NCBI RefSeq assembly: GCF_013283795.1
Contig: NZ_JABSOD010000016.1
Coordinates: forward strand, 19,087-83,086
Reading direction: 5' to 3'
Source: Rheinheimera lutimaris
GTDB lineage: Bacteria; Pseudomonadota; Gammaproteobacteria; Enterobacterales; Alteromonadaceae
Length of the DNA: 64,000 nt
Under the pieces are notes generated by a model. It was not told the origin of the DNA, ran no database searches, and saw only the letters and a program-made list of their open reading frames with translations. This document shows positions 7,638 to 16,208 of the stretch, piece after piece; the stretch's first letter is position 1; every line of letters begins with the position of its first letter. The position numbers and the translations under genes are program-made.

Positions 7638-8270
7638 TTACCTTGTTAGTTTTAACCTTTCAAGCTCGCAGTTTATAAGAAACTCCCAGCCTTCTAAATG
7701 CCTTTTTGCTTCATCCGGGCTGCGGCCCCAAACATAGAGACCATGGCCACGCACCAGTAAGCCCCAATTTAACGGTTGCTGTTGCCAGCGCTGTGCTACC
7801 TGCTGCGCCAGTAGCGGAATATCCTGGGTGTTGTCAAACAGCGCCAGGGCGCAGGGGATGTCATGGCTGCTATTGCCACTGATGGCTTTTTGCATTTCAT
7901 AGCCATGGAACAGGTAGCTGTCGTCGCTGATCAGCCGGGAAAACACCGTTGCCGGCACCGAATGAGTATGCAATACCGCTTTTATCGCCGGGTCGAGCTG
8001 ATACAGCCGGGCATGCAGCGCGGTTTCTGCCGACGGCGTGCCCGGGCAGCTTAACTTGCCATCCTGCCAGCTTACCGGCAGCAAGTCCTGCGGGCTTAGC
8101 TCGCCTTTATCTTTACCGGAGGCGGTTACCAGCGCACTGTACTCACCGCTTCGGATCGAAAAATTACCGCCGGTAGCCGGTACCCAATGCCGGTTGGCGA
8201 TCCAGCGCCCCAGCGCGCATAAGGCGATGGCGTTTGGATTAAGCTGATGCAGTTGGGCGGTGTTATTCAT
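7638..8270 (-). CDS. mtnB: Methylthioribulose-1-phosphate dehydratase
   Basis: A 210-residue class II aldolase/adducin-fold enzyme that dehydrates 5-methylthioribulose-1-phosphate. Zn-binding histidines are visible in VLHTHSVPATVFSRL and in VRGHGLYVWG. GNFSIR near residue 38 is the phosphate-binding loop typical of the fold. It is the first gene of mtnBCD. No mtnA/mtnK or mtnN is in the window, so the upstream steps must be encoded elsewhere. The ATG lies about 20 bases from a tandem array that looks like a MetJ operator, which suggests methionine repression. Confidence 0.95.
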   Translation of the reverse strand: MNNTAQLHQLNPNAIALCALGRWIANRHWVPATGGNFSIRSGEYSALVTASGKDKGELSPQDLLPVSWQDGKLSCPGTPSAETALHARLYQLDPAIKAVLHTHSVPATVFSRLISDDSYLFHGYEMQKAISGNSSHDIPCALALFDNTQDIPLLAQQVAQRWQQQPLNWGLLVRGHGLYVWGRSPDEAKRHLEGWEFLINCELERLKLTR

Positions 8271-8291
8271 AATAAGTTAAACCTGCTTGCT

Positions 8292-8323
8292 ATACGTTCA
8301 AACGTTTAGATGTCTATACATAA
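8292..8323. promoter_or_regulatory. Candidate MetJ operator (four tandem 8-bp boxes)
   Basis: Between divergent mtnB and mtnE, four contiguous 8-mers resemble the MetJ box AGACGTCT. The central pair AAACGTTT (8300-8307) and AGATGTCT (8308-8315) match at 6/8 and 7/8. The flanking 8-mers (8292-8299 and 8316-8323) match at 5/8 and 4/8. Tandem head-to-tail 8-bp boxes are the hallmark of MetJ-SAM binding. The position, in the only divergent promoter of a methionine salvage cluster, supports control of both arms by methionine/SAM status. Confidence 0.65.
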
Positions 8324-8376
8324 AACGGGCTAAATGATAGCATTCAAGCCGGTTTTAGCAACTTTTTCTTGCCGAT

Positions 8377-9522
8377 ATGATACTCAAAAGCAAACTGCCG
8401 GGCGTTGGCACTACTATCTTCAGCCAGATGTCGCAACTGGCAACTGAGCAGCAAGCCATTAATTTATCGCAGGGTTTTCCGGACTTTCCCGCCAGCCCGC
8501 AGTTGGTTTCAGCGCTGGCACAATACAGCGCGCAGGGCCTGAATCAATATGCACCGATGCCGGGAGTCATGGCATTGCGTGAGCAAATTGCTGCGCTGGT
8601 ACAGCATTGTTATGGCCGCATTATTTGCCCTGCAGCAGAGATTACCGTGACCAGCGGTGCCACTGAGGCACTGTTTGTTGCCATCGGCGCCACAGTAAAC
8701 CCCGGCGATGAGGTGATTATTTTTGACCCGGCGTACGACAGCTACGCACCAGCGATTGCGCTAAACGGCGGCAAAGCCGTGCATATTGCGCTGCATGCGC
8801 CGGATTACCGCGTTAACTGGCAGCAAGTAGCTGATGCGATAACGGCGCGCACCAGATTGATCATTGTTAACAGCCCGCATAACCCCAGCGGCATGGTGTT
8901 TAGCCACTCTGACTGGCTGGCGCTGCAGCAACTGGTGGCAGCGCATAACCTGTACTGTATCAGCGACGAAGTATATGAGCATATGGTGTTTGACGGCGCG
9001 ATGCAGCTTAGCGCTAACGGCTTTAGTGAGCTGGCAGCACGCAGTTTTATTGTGTCGTCGTTTGGCAAAACTTTTCATGTTACCGGCTGGAAGCTGGGCT
9101 ATTGTGTGGCGCCGGCGGCCCTGACGGCAGAGTTTCACAAAATTCATCAATACGTTACCTTTTCCAGCTTTACGCCGGCGCAATATGCCATCGCTGATAT
9201 GCTTAAGCTGCATAGTGAGCAGGTGCGCAGTTTGGCGGCGTTTTATCAGCAAAAACGCGACAGCTTCGCCACACTGTTGGCCAATAGTCGTTTTAAGTTG
9301 CTGAGTTGCCAGGGCACTTATTTTCAGCTGGCGGATTACAGCGCGATAAGTGAGTTGGATGATGTTGCCTTTTGCCGCTGGCTGGCCACTGAGCACAAGG
9401 TAGCGGCGATACCGTTGTCAGTGTTTTATCAAACGCCGCCACAAAGCCGTATTATCCGCTTCTGTTTTGCGAAGCAGCAAAGCACACTTGAGGCAGCAGC
9501 GGAGGCGTTATGTCAGATTTAA
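8377..9522 (+). CDS. mtnE: Methionine-salvage pyridoxal-phosphate aminotransferase (YbdL/MtnE type)
   Basis: A 381-residue fold type I aminotransferase. It probably transfers an amino group, typically from glutamine, to 4-methylthio-2-oxobutanoate to regenerate methionine. Visible landmarks are NLSQGFPDFP (substrate loop), TSGATEALF, NSPHNPSG, SDEVYEHMVF and the PLP lysine K231 in SSFGKTFHVTGWKLGY. It closely resembles E. coli YbdL, a methionine aminotransferase. It is transcribed away from mtnBCD and overlaps the next gene by 13 bases. Only a weak ribosome site precedes the ATG at 8377. A generic kynurenine/aromatic aminotransferase is possible by family, but the context makes the methionine role likely. 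Confidence 0.88.
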   Translation: MILKSKLPGVGTTIFSQMSQLATEQQAINLSQGFPDFPASPQLVSALAQYSAQGLNQYAPMPGVMALREQIAALVQHCYGRIICPAAEITVTSGATEALFVAIGATVNPGDEVIIFDPAYDSYAPAIALNGGKAVHIALHAPDYRVNWQQVADAITARTRLIIVNSPHNPSGMVFSHSDWLALQQLVAAHNLYCISDEVYEHMVFDGAMQLSANGFSELAARSFIVSSFGKTFHVTGWKLGYCVAPAALTAEFHKIHQYVTFSSFTPAQYAIADMLKLHSEQVRSLAAFYQQKRDSFATLLANSRFKLLSCQGTYFQLADYSAISELDDVAFCRWLATEHKVAAIPLSVFYQTPPQSRIIRFCFAKQQSTLEAAAEALCQI

Positions 9523-10286
9523 TGCTATTACAGGTTGCGGTGTTGCAAACTGCTTTGGTATGGCAAGACGCCGCGGCAAACCGCCGCCAACTGGCGCAGC
9601 AGATGCGACAGATTAGTGCTGATTTGATTGTGCTGCCGGAAATGTTCAGCAGTGGTTTTTCGATGCAAAGTGATGTTATCGCTGAGCCCGAAGGCGAAAC
9701 ACTTGCCTGGCTTAAACAGCAGGCAGCGCAATGCGGGGCGGCGTTGTGTGGCTCGGTGGCCACCCGCACCGGGCGTGGCTGTGTTAACCGCTGCTATTTT
9801 GTCACGCCGGATGGCAGCGTTAGCTATTACGATAAAAAGCACCTGTTTCGTATGGCCGGTGAACATCAGGCTTATATTGCCGGGGAACAGCGGGTGGTGG
9901 TGCAGTATCGCGGCTGGCGCTTGCTGCTGCAGGTATGTTATGACTTGCGCTTTCCGGTTTTCAGCCGTAACCGCAATGACTACGATGTGGCACTGTATGT
10001 TGCCAACTGGCCGGCTGCCCGCTCGCATGCCTGGCGTACCTTGTTGCAGGCGCGGGCGATAGAAAACCTGGCATTTGTACTGGGCTGTAACCGTGTTGGC
10101 ACAGATGGCAATGGGGTTGACTACAGCGGCGACAGCCTGATTGTCGATTATCGCGGCCAGCCCGTCGCAGAACTGGCCTCAGCAGCTGCCGGTGTGCTGC
10201 AGGCCGGGTTAGACTACGCCCAATTGATGCAGTACCGGCAACAGTTTCCGGCCCATCTGGACGCCGATCCGTTTCAACCGGGCTAA
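9510..10286 (+). CDS. mtnU: Nitrilase-superfamily omega-amidase (YafV/MtnU type)
   Basis: A 258-residue C-N hydrolase with the Glu-Lys-Cys triad visible: Glu44 (VLPEMFSSGF), Lys110 (YYDKKHLFRM) and Cys143 (LQVCYDLRFPVF). YafV-like enzymes hydrolyse 2-oxoglutaramate, the by-product when glutamine is the amino donor for methionine regeneration, and so pull the transamination forward. GGAGG sits 4 bases before the ATG, inside the 3' end of mtnE, and the two genes overlap by 13 bases. That indicates translational coupling and a shared pathway. Confidence 0.9.
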   Translation: MSDLMLLQVAVLQTALVWQDAAANRRQLAQQMRQISADLIVLPEMFSSGFSMQSDVIAEPEGETLAWLKQQAAQCGAALCGSVATRTGRGCVNRCYFVTPDGSVSYYDKKHLFRMAGEHQAYIAGEQRVVVQYRGWRLLLQVCYDLRFPVFSRNRNDYDVALYVANWPAARSHAWRTLLQARAIENLAFVLGCNRVGTDGNGVDYSGDSLIVDYRGQPVAELASAAAGVLQAGLDYAQLMQYRQQFPAHLDADPFQPG

Positions 10287-10336
10287 TCTTGTTCACTGCA
10301 GCAGGATAATTTTACCTGCCTTAACAAGGAGCGGCG

Positions 10337-11512
10337 ATGTCGCGCTTACACCCCACCGCAGTGATCTTCAGCGGGTTTTTCTTATTAGGTAACCTGATTA
10401 TTCTTTGGGGTATGTTACTGCCGGATATGGCAAAAAGCCTGAATATGGCGCCGGCCATCAGCGGCGTATTTTTCAGCTTAATGTCTGCCGGCACTATTAT
10501 CGGCGCCATTATCGGCGGCAAATATGTACAGAAGTTTCACTTTTTGCGCCTGTTTGCGTTGCTGGCTCTGAGCGAAACCATGCTGCTGTTGTTGCTGTCG
10601 CTGGTTAACAGCTGGCAGTGGTTACTGCCGCTGATTTTGCTGGTCGGTCTGACTTACTCCATCATGTTTACCATTGGCCATACGCTGATCGCACGGCTGT
10701 TTGCCAACAAACGCGCCGCTATGATGGGCCTGATGGATTTTATGTTCAGTTTGGGCACCTTAACGGCACCCTTGTGGGTCGTGATGCTGTATTGGCTGCT
10801 GGATGACTGGCGCTGGCCGGTGCGGATTATTGCGCTGGGCTTATTGCTGGTGGCGGCGTACAGCTGGCGCGTGGCGCAGCAGCAACCTGTGTTGGCGGCC
10901 AGCCACAGCAACAACGGCCGGAGCCTGTCGTATCTGACTGTGCTGCGCCAGCCGCTGTTCTTTATTATGCTGCTGGTGATGATAGGCTATGGTGCGGCAG
11001 AGTGGGGCCAGGGTAATTGGTTTGTCAGTTATGCGGTAGATGGCATGGGTTACCAGGCTGAGAGTGCACGGCTGCTGCTGGCCTGGTTTACCGGCGGTAT
11101 GGTGTTAAGCCGGCTGGGTTTTGCGCTATTGCTGCGCTGGCTCACACCCGGCCAACTGATGCTGTTACTGGGTAGCTTTGCACTTAGTGGTGCGGTATTG
11201 CTGGTGCTGACGCAGGGGTATTGGCCGATAGCGCTGGGCAATCTGGCTTTGGGTTTAGGTATCGGCGGTTTATTTCCGCTGATGTTATCTACCGCCATGG
11301 ATCTGGATGCCGACAATGGCCCGGTGTTATCCGGCCTGGCCAGCATTGGCACTTCTGTAGGCTTTCAGTTTGCCGGTTTGGCTACCGGCATCTGGGCGCA
11401 GCATGCCGGTATCGCGCAGGCTTTCTTGCTGGTGCCGCTGGCCTGTGGCTGGTTGCTGGCTATGTTGTGGCTGTTCAGCCTGCTGTTGCAGCGGCGCAAG
11501 CCGGTCCGGTAG
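10337..11512 (+). CDS. MFS transporter associated with methionine salvage
   Basis: A 391-residue, 12-helix major facilitator protein. The first helix pair has NLIILWGMLLPDMAKSLNM, and the loop 2-3 region reads GGKYVQKF in place of the usual GxLaDrxGRR pattern, as in FucP-like sugar/proton symporters. An AAGGAG site lies 6 bases before the ATG. It follows mtnU by 50 bases on the same strand, so it may carry a salvage metabolite such as methylthioribose or a methionine precursor. The substrate is inferred from context only. It converges on the metalloprotein gene at 11516 with a 3-base gap. Confidence 0.85.
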   Translation: MSRLHPTAVIFSGFFLLGNLIILWGMLLPDMAKSLNMAPAISGVFFSLMSAGTIIGAIIGGKYVQKFHFLRLFALLALSETMLLLLLSLVNSWQWLLPLILLVGLTYSIMFTIGHTLIARLFANKRAAMMGLMDFMFSLGTLTAPLWVVMLYWLLDDWRWPVRIIALGLLLVAAYSWRVAQQQPVLAASHSNNGRSLSYLTVLRQPLFFIMLLVMIGYGAAEWGQGNWFVSYAVDGMGYQAESARLLLAWFTGGMVLSRLGFALLLRWLTPGQLMLLLGSFALSGAVLLVLTQGYWPIALGNLALGLGIGGLFPLMLSTAMDLDADNGPVLSGLASIGTSVGFQFAGLATGIWAQHAGIAQAFLLVPLACGWLLAMLWLFSLLLQRRKPVR

Positions 11513-11515
11513 CGG

Positions 11516-12016
11516 TTATGCCGTGGCGGTGTAGTCGCGGCACAACAACCACAGCCGTGTATCCAGCTCGAGTTGATGGTAGGCCGGCTCCATATGCTGA
11601 CACAGTTTATAAAAGGCTTTGTTGTGGTCTTTTTCTTTAAAGTGGGCTAATTCATGTACCACGATCATGCGCAAAAAGGCTTCCGGTGCCTGCTTAAACA
11701 ATGCCGCTATGCTGATGCTGTTATGCGCTTTAAGCTTATTGCCCTGCACCCGGGAGGCAAAGGTATGCATGCCCAGCGCCTGCTTTATCACATTAAGTTT
11801 GCTGTCGTAACGTACCTGGCTAAGTGATGGCGTGTTGCGCATATAGTTGTTTTTCAGCTCATTAACATAGCCATACAGCGCTTTATCGCTTTGCACCTGA
11901 TGCACTGCGGGGTATTTTTCTGCCAGGTAGCTGCTTAGGCGGCCGCTTTGTAATAAACCGGTTGCCTGCTGCTGAATATGTTCCGGATAACCGGCAAGGT
12001 AATTAATGCTGTTCAC
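11516..12016 (-). CDS. YgjP-like (DUF45/WLM) zinc metalloprotein
   Basis: A 166-residue protein with the gluzincin motif HELAHFKEKDHNKAFYKL near residues 120-140 and a following ELDTRLWL segment. This is the layout of the YgjP/WLM family, distantly related to M48 peptidases. E. coli YgjP has been reported to have nucleotide pyrophosphatase activity, so whether this protein is a peptidase is uncertain. There is no signal peptide, so it is cytoplasmic. The start is GTG with no good ribosome site. It is convergent with the MFS gene and divergent from cdd. Confidence 0.8.
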   Translation of the reverse strand: MNSINYLAGYPEHIQQQATGLLQSGRLSSYLAEKYPAVHQVQSDKALYGYVNELKNNYMRNTPSLSQVRYDSKLNVIKQALGMHTFASRVQGNKLKAHNSISIAALFKQAPEAFLRMIVVHELAHFKEKDHNKAFYKLCQHMEPAYHQLELDTRLWLLCRDYTATA

Positions 12017-12164
12017 GTTTTAGCTGGTTAACAGGATAAAGCCGGCAGTATAGCGTCTGTTTGTCGCGACGTCAGCCGCCGCGGTCGCAGTTGCGTACAG
12101 CAGGCTTGACCAAAACCGCATTCGCAGTAACACTGTATGCCCATTACTAACATGAGTTTAACCA

Positions 12165-12590
12165 GTGAGCGAAATTAACTGGGCTGCCTTGCAACAGGCT
12201 GCGAAACAAGCCGCCGCACAGGCTTATGCGCCATACAGCAAATTCCCCGTCGGTGTGGCCGTGTTGGCCGACAGCGGCAAAATTTATACCGGCTGCAATG
12301 TTGAAAACGCCTCATACGGCGGCACAGTGTGCGCCGAGCGTAATGCCATAGGCGCTGCTGTGGTAGCCGGTGAGCGCAAATTTACCGCACTGCTGGTGTA
12401 TACACCGCAAGAGATGCTAACACCACCGTGCGGTATTTGCCGCCAGGTCATTGCCGAGTTTTTTACACCCGATGCCCCCATCGCCAGTTGTAATCACTTA
12501 CAGCAACAGCAAAATTGGACGCTGGGCGAGTTATTGCCGGCGGCCTTTACGCCAACCTATTTAGCCAACAGCACTAAAGTTGGAGCTTAA
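12165..12590 (+). CDS. cdd: Cytidine deaminase (homotetrameric type)
   Basis: A 141-residue enzyme that converts cytidine and deoxycytidine to uridine and deoxyuridine. The Zn site is complete: Cys56 and catalytic Glu58 in TVCAERNAIG, and Cys89 and Cys92 in TPPCGICRQV. NVENASYGG binds the ribose. The length is that of the short tetrameric type, not the roughly 294-residue dimer of E. coli. The start is GTG; no in-frame ATG nearby gives the conserved N-terminus. It lies 3 bases upstream of deoA, forming a pyrimidine nucleoside salvage operon. A weak promoter candidate (TTGACC at 12106, AACACT 17 bases later) precedes it. Confidence 0.95.
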   Translation: MSEINWAALQQAAKQAAAQAYAPYSKFPVGVAVLADSGKIYTGCNVENASYGGTVCAERNAIGAAVVAGERKFTALLVYTPQEMLTPPCGICRQVIAEFFTPDAPIASCNHLQQQQNWTLGELLPAAFTPTYLANSTKVGA

Positions 12591-12593
12591 TAC

Positions 12594-13904
12594 ATGATCC
12601 CGCAGGAAATTATTAAAACCAAACGTAACGGCGGCAACTTAAGCCAGGCCGAAATTCAGCAGTTTGTCCGTGGCTTGACTGACGACAGCTTCAGTGAAGG
12701 TCAGGTGGCAGCGCTGGCAATGGCGATTTATTTAAACGGTATGCATACCGATGAAATAGTCGCGCTAACGTTGGCGATGCGCGACAGCGGCACGGTATTA
12801 AACTGGCAGGGCAAGTTAAATGGCCCGGTGGTAGATAAACACAGCACCGGTGGTGTCGGCGACAAAGTAACGCTGATGTTGGCGCCGATGGTTGCGGCCT
12901 GTGGCGCTTATATGCCCAGCATTGCCGGCCGTGGTTTGGGCCATACCGGTGGCACAGTGGATAAGCTGGAGACCATCCCGGGTTACAGCTGTACCCAGCC
13001 ACTGGAAAAAATTCAGCAGTTATTACCACAATTGGGCTGCGTTATCGTTGGCCAAAGCAGCCAGTTGGCGCCGGCCGATCGGCGTTTATATGCAATTCGC
13101 GATGTGACCGCTACGGTAGAGTCTATACCGCTTATTACCGCCTCTATTTTGTCGAAAAAGCTGTCTGAGGGCTTAGATGCGCTGGTAATGGATGTGAAAA
13201 TTGGTAACGGCGCCATTATGCGTACCGTCGATGATGCCTCGGCGCTGGCCACCAGTATTGTTAACGTGGCCAACGGTGCCGGCGTACCCACCCGGGCACT
13301 GTTGAGCGATATGAACCAGATTTTAGGCAGTACCGCTGGCAACGCGCTGGAGGTGATGGAAACGCTGGATTACTTAACCGGCAAATACCGCGAGCCACGC
13401 TTGCACCAGATAACGCTGGAGCTGGGCGCCAATATGTTAATGCTGGGCGGCTTACACAAGGATAAAGCCAGCGCGGTGGCGGCGTTAGAGCAGAGTTTAA
13501 GTTCGGGCAAGGCGGCAGAAATTTTTGCCAAAATGGTAGCGGCACTGGGCGGCCCGGCCGACTTAATAGAAAAACCACAGCAGTATTTGGCTGGCGCGCC
13601 TGTGGTGCAGGACATTATTGCACCGCAAAGCGGCTATTTGCACTACCAGGATACTGTTGGTTTGGGCATGGCGGTAGTACGTTTAGGCGGTGGCCGTGCG
13701 CATCCCGGGCAGCAAATTGACCCTGCGGTAGGCTTTAGCCATATTCTGCCAACCGGTAGCCGGGTAGAGCAGGGCGATGTGCTTGCCAAAGTGCATGCTG
13801 CTACTACCGATGCTGCTGCAGTAGCGGCGAAGGAATACCAGGCGTCACTGCGTGTGGCAAATACCACAGCGTCTTATCCGTTGGTGCACCATACTATTGG
13901 TTAA
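12594..13904 (+). CDS. deoA: Thymidine phosphorylase
   Basis: A 436-residue class II nucleoside phosphorylase that converts thymidine plus phosphate to thymine and 2-deoxyribose-1-phosphate. The hallmark phosphate/nucleoside loop DKHSTGGVGDKVTLMLAPMVAACG is at about residues 81-104. It is followed by MPSIAGRGLGHTGGTVDKLETIPG and a C-terminal alpha/beta lobe containing the G-rich VVRLGGGRAHPGQQID. The length is close to E. coli DeoA (440). GGAG lies 8 bases before the ATG. It is paired with cdd; deoC, deoB and deoD are not in the window. Confidence 0.97.
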   Translation: MIPQEIIKTKRNGGNLSQAEIQQFVRGLTDDSFSEGQVAALAMAIYLNGMHTDEIVALTLAMRDSGTVLNWQGKLNGPVVDKHSTGGVGDKVTLMLAPMVAACGAYMPSIAGRGLGHTGGTVDKLETIPGYSCTQPLEKIQQLLPQLGCVIVGQSSQLAPADRRLYAIRDVTATVESIPLITASILSKKLSEGLDALVMDVKIGNGAIMRTVDDASALATSIVNVANGAGVPTRALLSDMNQILGSTAGNALEVMETLDYLTGKYREPRLHQITLELGANMLMLGGLHKDKASAVAALEQSLSSGKAAEIFAKMVAALGGPADLIEKPQQYLAGAPVVQDIIAPQSGYLHYQDTVGLGMAVVRLGGGRAHPGQQIDPAVGFSHILPTGSRVEQGDVLAKVHAATTDAAAVAAKEYQASLRVANTTASYPLVHHTIG

Positions 13905-13988
13905 ATGATTGACCGGCTAAGCTGGCGGCTGATTGAGTTGGGCCCCGTTATTGGCTACAGTTACAATAATTTATTTCGGGACGCCTCC

Positions 13989-14870
13989 ATGCTATTACGT
14001 TGTTTGCTACTGCTGCTGGCCGGCAGTGCTTACGCTAAACCACAACTGACCTGGTTACAAACCGACTGGCCGCCGCATCAGATTGTCAGTGGTCCGTTTC
14101 AGGGCCAGGGCACCTTTGACCTTTTGTTGCAGCAGCTCAGTACCGCCATGCCGCAGTTTGAACACCAAACGCGGCTGGTTAACCTCGCCCGGCTGGAACA
14201 GGCATTTTTGCTAAAGGAGCCGGCACTTTGTGCGCTGGGAACCTTATACTCTGAACAGCGCGCGCAAAACCGGCTGTTTTCGGCACCTTTGGCGGTAGGG
14301 CCGGCACTGGCTGTAGGTTATATCGCCGGTAAACTAACGACACATCCGGCAATGCAGGACGATGGTGCAGATATACAAAAGCTAGCACTGGATAAAGCCC
14401 TGACAGGCGCTTATCAACCCAACCGGCTTTACCCTGAGGTTATAGCAGCCTTGCTGCGCCATCCGGACAGTAATCTTAGCAGTCATGCTTTTACCAGCGA
14501 AATTAATGCTGCCGGTTTACTTGCCGGCAACCGCGTGGATTATGTGGTGGAGTATCCGGAGCGGATGCAATACTACAATCAGTTGTTGCCGCAGGCGGCA
14601 ATGCTGGAGCATCGGGCTATAGTGGGCGCCAATGTTGCCAGCGTGTCTTATATTACCTGTAGCACCGATGATGTGGGGCAGGCGGCAATAGCCGCCGTGA
14701 ATAAGCTGCTACCAGCGTTGTGGCAACAGCCGGAGTACAAAGACGCCATACAGCGCTGGCTGGATGACAGTGCCCGGCGCAGGCTGAGCACTGATCTGGA
14801 AAAACTGCAGCAGCAAGCGTTAATGCAGCTTGAGGCGCGGTCGCACGATACGGTTAATGCGGGCCACTAA
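13989..14870 (+). CDS. Periplasmic solute-binding-like protein (TIGR02285 type)
   Basis: About 293 residues. The start at 13989 gives a clean signal peptide [16 protein letters not shown]; the longer in-frame start directly abutting deoA (13905) adds 28 residues before it and is less likely. The mature part begins [32 protein letters not shown], resembling the first lobe of family 3 extracellular solute-binding proteins. No ABC permease or ATPase lies nearby, so it is an orphan sensor or binding protein rather than a proven transporter part. Its last 51 bases overlap the convergent ndh gene. Confidence 0.72.
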   Translation: MLLRCLLLLLAGSAYAKPQLTWLQTDWPPHQIVSGPFQGQGTFDLLLQQLSTAMPQFEHQTRLVNLARLEQAFLLKEPALCALGTLYSEQRAQNRLFSAPLAVGPALAVGYIAGKLTTHPAMQDDGADIQKLALDKALTGAYQPNRLYPEVIAALLRHPDSNLSSHAFTSEINAAGLLAGNRVDYVVEYPERMQYYNQLLPQAAMLEHRAIVGANVASVSYITCSTDDVGQAAIAAVNKLLPALWQQPEYKDAIQRWLDDSARRRLSTDLEKLQQQALMQLEARSHDTVNAGH

Positions 14871-16115
14871 GCTGATCACCAGCATTTTCAGCCAGCCATG
14901 CAGCGCCACCTGATGCATACGGTACAGCGAAATGTAAGCCAGCCTGGCAATACGACCTTCAATCATCATGGCACCACCGACTAAGTTGCCCATTAAGCTG
15001 CCGACAGTACCAAAACGGCTGAGTGAAATTAATGAGCCGTGGTCTTTGTAGTTAAAATCCCGCAAGGCTTTGCCGTTTAACTCAGCCAAGATATTGGTGG
15101 CAACCAGGCTGGCCATCTGATGCGCCGATTGTGCGCGTGGCGGCACCCATTTATTATCTGCCAGCGGACAGCCGGTACAATCACCAATAGCATAAATACG
15201 GCTATCCAGCGTGGTTTGCAGTTTGCCGTTTACCAGCAATTGGTTTAGCCGGTTATTTTCCAGCCCGTCCAGTTTATGCAAAAAGTCCGGCGCTTTAATG
15301 CCGGCAGCCCATACCATAAGCTCAGCAGCCAAATGCTCATCCCCCAGTTGCAGGCCATACGCATCGGCGGCGGTCACTTTAGTGCTGGTACGTACCTGCA
15401 CGCCGAGCTTTTGCAGCTCTTTTAACGCCGCAGTGGCGATACGTTCCGGTAATGCCGGTAAAATACGCGGACCGGCTTCGATAACGCTGATATTCAGCCG
15501 GTCTTTGCGTAAATCGGCAAAGCCGTACAGATTAAGCTCCGCAGCAGCATGATACAGCTCGGCGGCCAGCTCCACCCCCGTAGCGCCAGCGCCCACTATA
15601 GCGATATTCAGTTTATCTTTCGGATGGCCGGGGGAGTTCATTTTTAAATAGGCATCGAGTAAATGGCGCTGAAAACGCTGCGCCTGAGCCGGGCTGTCTA
15701 AAAAGATGCAATGTTCTGCCACACCCGGCGTATTAAAGTGGTTAGACACACTGCCAATGGCCAGCACCAGGTAATCATAAGCCAGCTCACGCGCTGCTAA
15801 TACCTCTTCGCCATCATCGGCATATACCGGCGCCAGCGTGACGGTTTTCTGCTGCCGGTTAAGGCCGTAAAAACTGCCGAGCTGAAACTCAAAACCGTGC
15901 GTGGCGGCATGAGCGCGGTAACTCAGCTGATCAATTTCAACGTCCAGTGTGCCGGTGGCAACTTCATGTAACAGGGGTTTCCAGATGTGGGTATGGTTGC
16001 GGTCAATCAGGGTGATATGCGCTTTGCCTTGGCGGCCAAGCTTATTGCCTAAGCGGGTTGCCAGTTCGAGGCCGCCGGCCCCGCCGCCGATAACCACTAC
16101 GCGTGGGCGTGTCAT
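14820..16115 (-). CDS. ndh: Type II NADH dehydrogenase (non-proton-pumping)
   Basis: A 431-residue FAD flavoprotein that passes electrons from NADH to quinone at the inner membrane. An FAD Rossmann motif is at the N-terminus ([17 protein letters not shown]) and a second, NADH-binding one at about 160-190 ([17 protein letters not shown]). The quinone-site segment is [13 protein letters not shown], and an amphipathic C-terminus ([22 protein letters not shown]) anchors it to the membrane. The ATG at 16115 is preferred to one 25 codons upstream: AAGGA lies 8 bases before it and the FAD motif then starts at residue 4. Its 3' end overlaps the convergent gene by 51 bases. Confidence 0.93.
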   Translation of the reverse strand: MTRPRVVVIGGGAGGLELATRLGNKLGRQGKAHITLIDRNHTHIWKPLLHEVATGTLDVEIDQLSYRAHAATHGFEFQLGSFYGLNRQQKTVTLAPVYADDGEEVLAARELAYDYLVLAIGSVSNHFNTPGVAEHCIFLDSPAQAQRFQRHLLDAYLKMNSPGHPKDKLNIAIVGAGATGVELAAELYHAAAELNLYGFADLRKDRLNISVIEAGPRILPALPERIATAALKELQKLGVQVRTSTKVTAADAYGLQLGDEHLAAELMVWAAGIKAPDFLHKLDGLENNRLNQLLVNGKLQTTLDSRIYAIGDCTGCPLADNKWVPPRAQSAHQMASLVATNILAELNGKALRDFNYKDHGSLISLSRFGTVGSLMGNLVGGAMMIEGRIARLAYISLYRMHQVALHGWLKMLVISLVARINRIVRPRLKLH

Positions 16116-16177
16116 ATGCTGGTTCCTTCTGTAAAAAATAAAGCGGTGCAACGTCTTGCCGGCAAACAACAGGCAAG

Positions 16178-16201
16178 AAAAAACCGGCACGAAGGCCGGC
16201 T
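16178..16201 (-). terminator. Intrinsic terminator of rho
   Basis: On the minus strand CCGGC, a 6-base loop (CTTCGT) and GCCGG are followed by a run of six T. It lies a few bases beyond the rho stop codon, between rho and ndh, which are on the same strand. It should therefore separate the two transcripts. Confidence 0.85.
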
Positions 16202-16208
16202 TGGTCGG

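Noticed and set aside
8761-10028. Antisense open frames of 211 and 166 codons over mtnE and mtnU
   Set aside because: Both sense genes have full catalytic motifs; the antisense products match no recognisable pattern.
13905-13988. Start of the solute-binding-like protein immediately after deoA
   Set aside because: It puts 28 residues before an obvious signal peptide; the start at 13989 is better, though coupling to deoA is not excluded.
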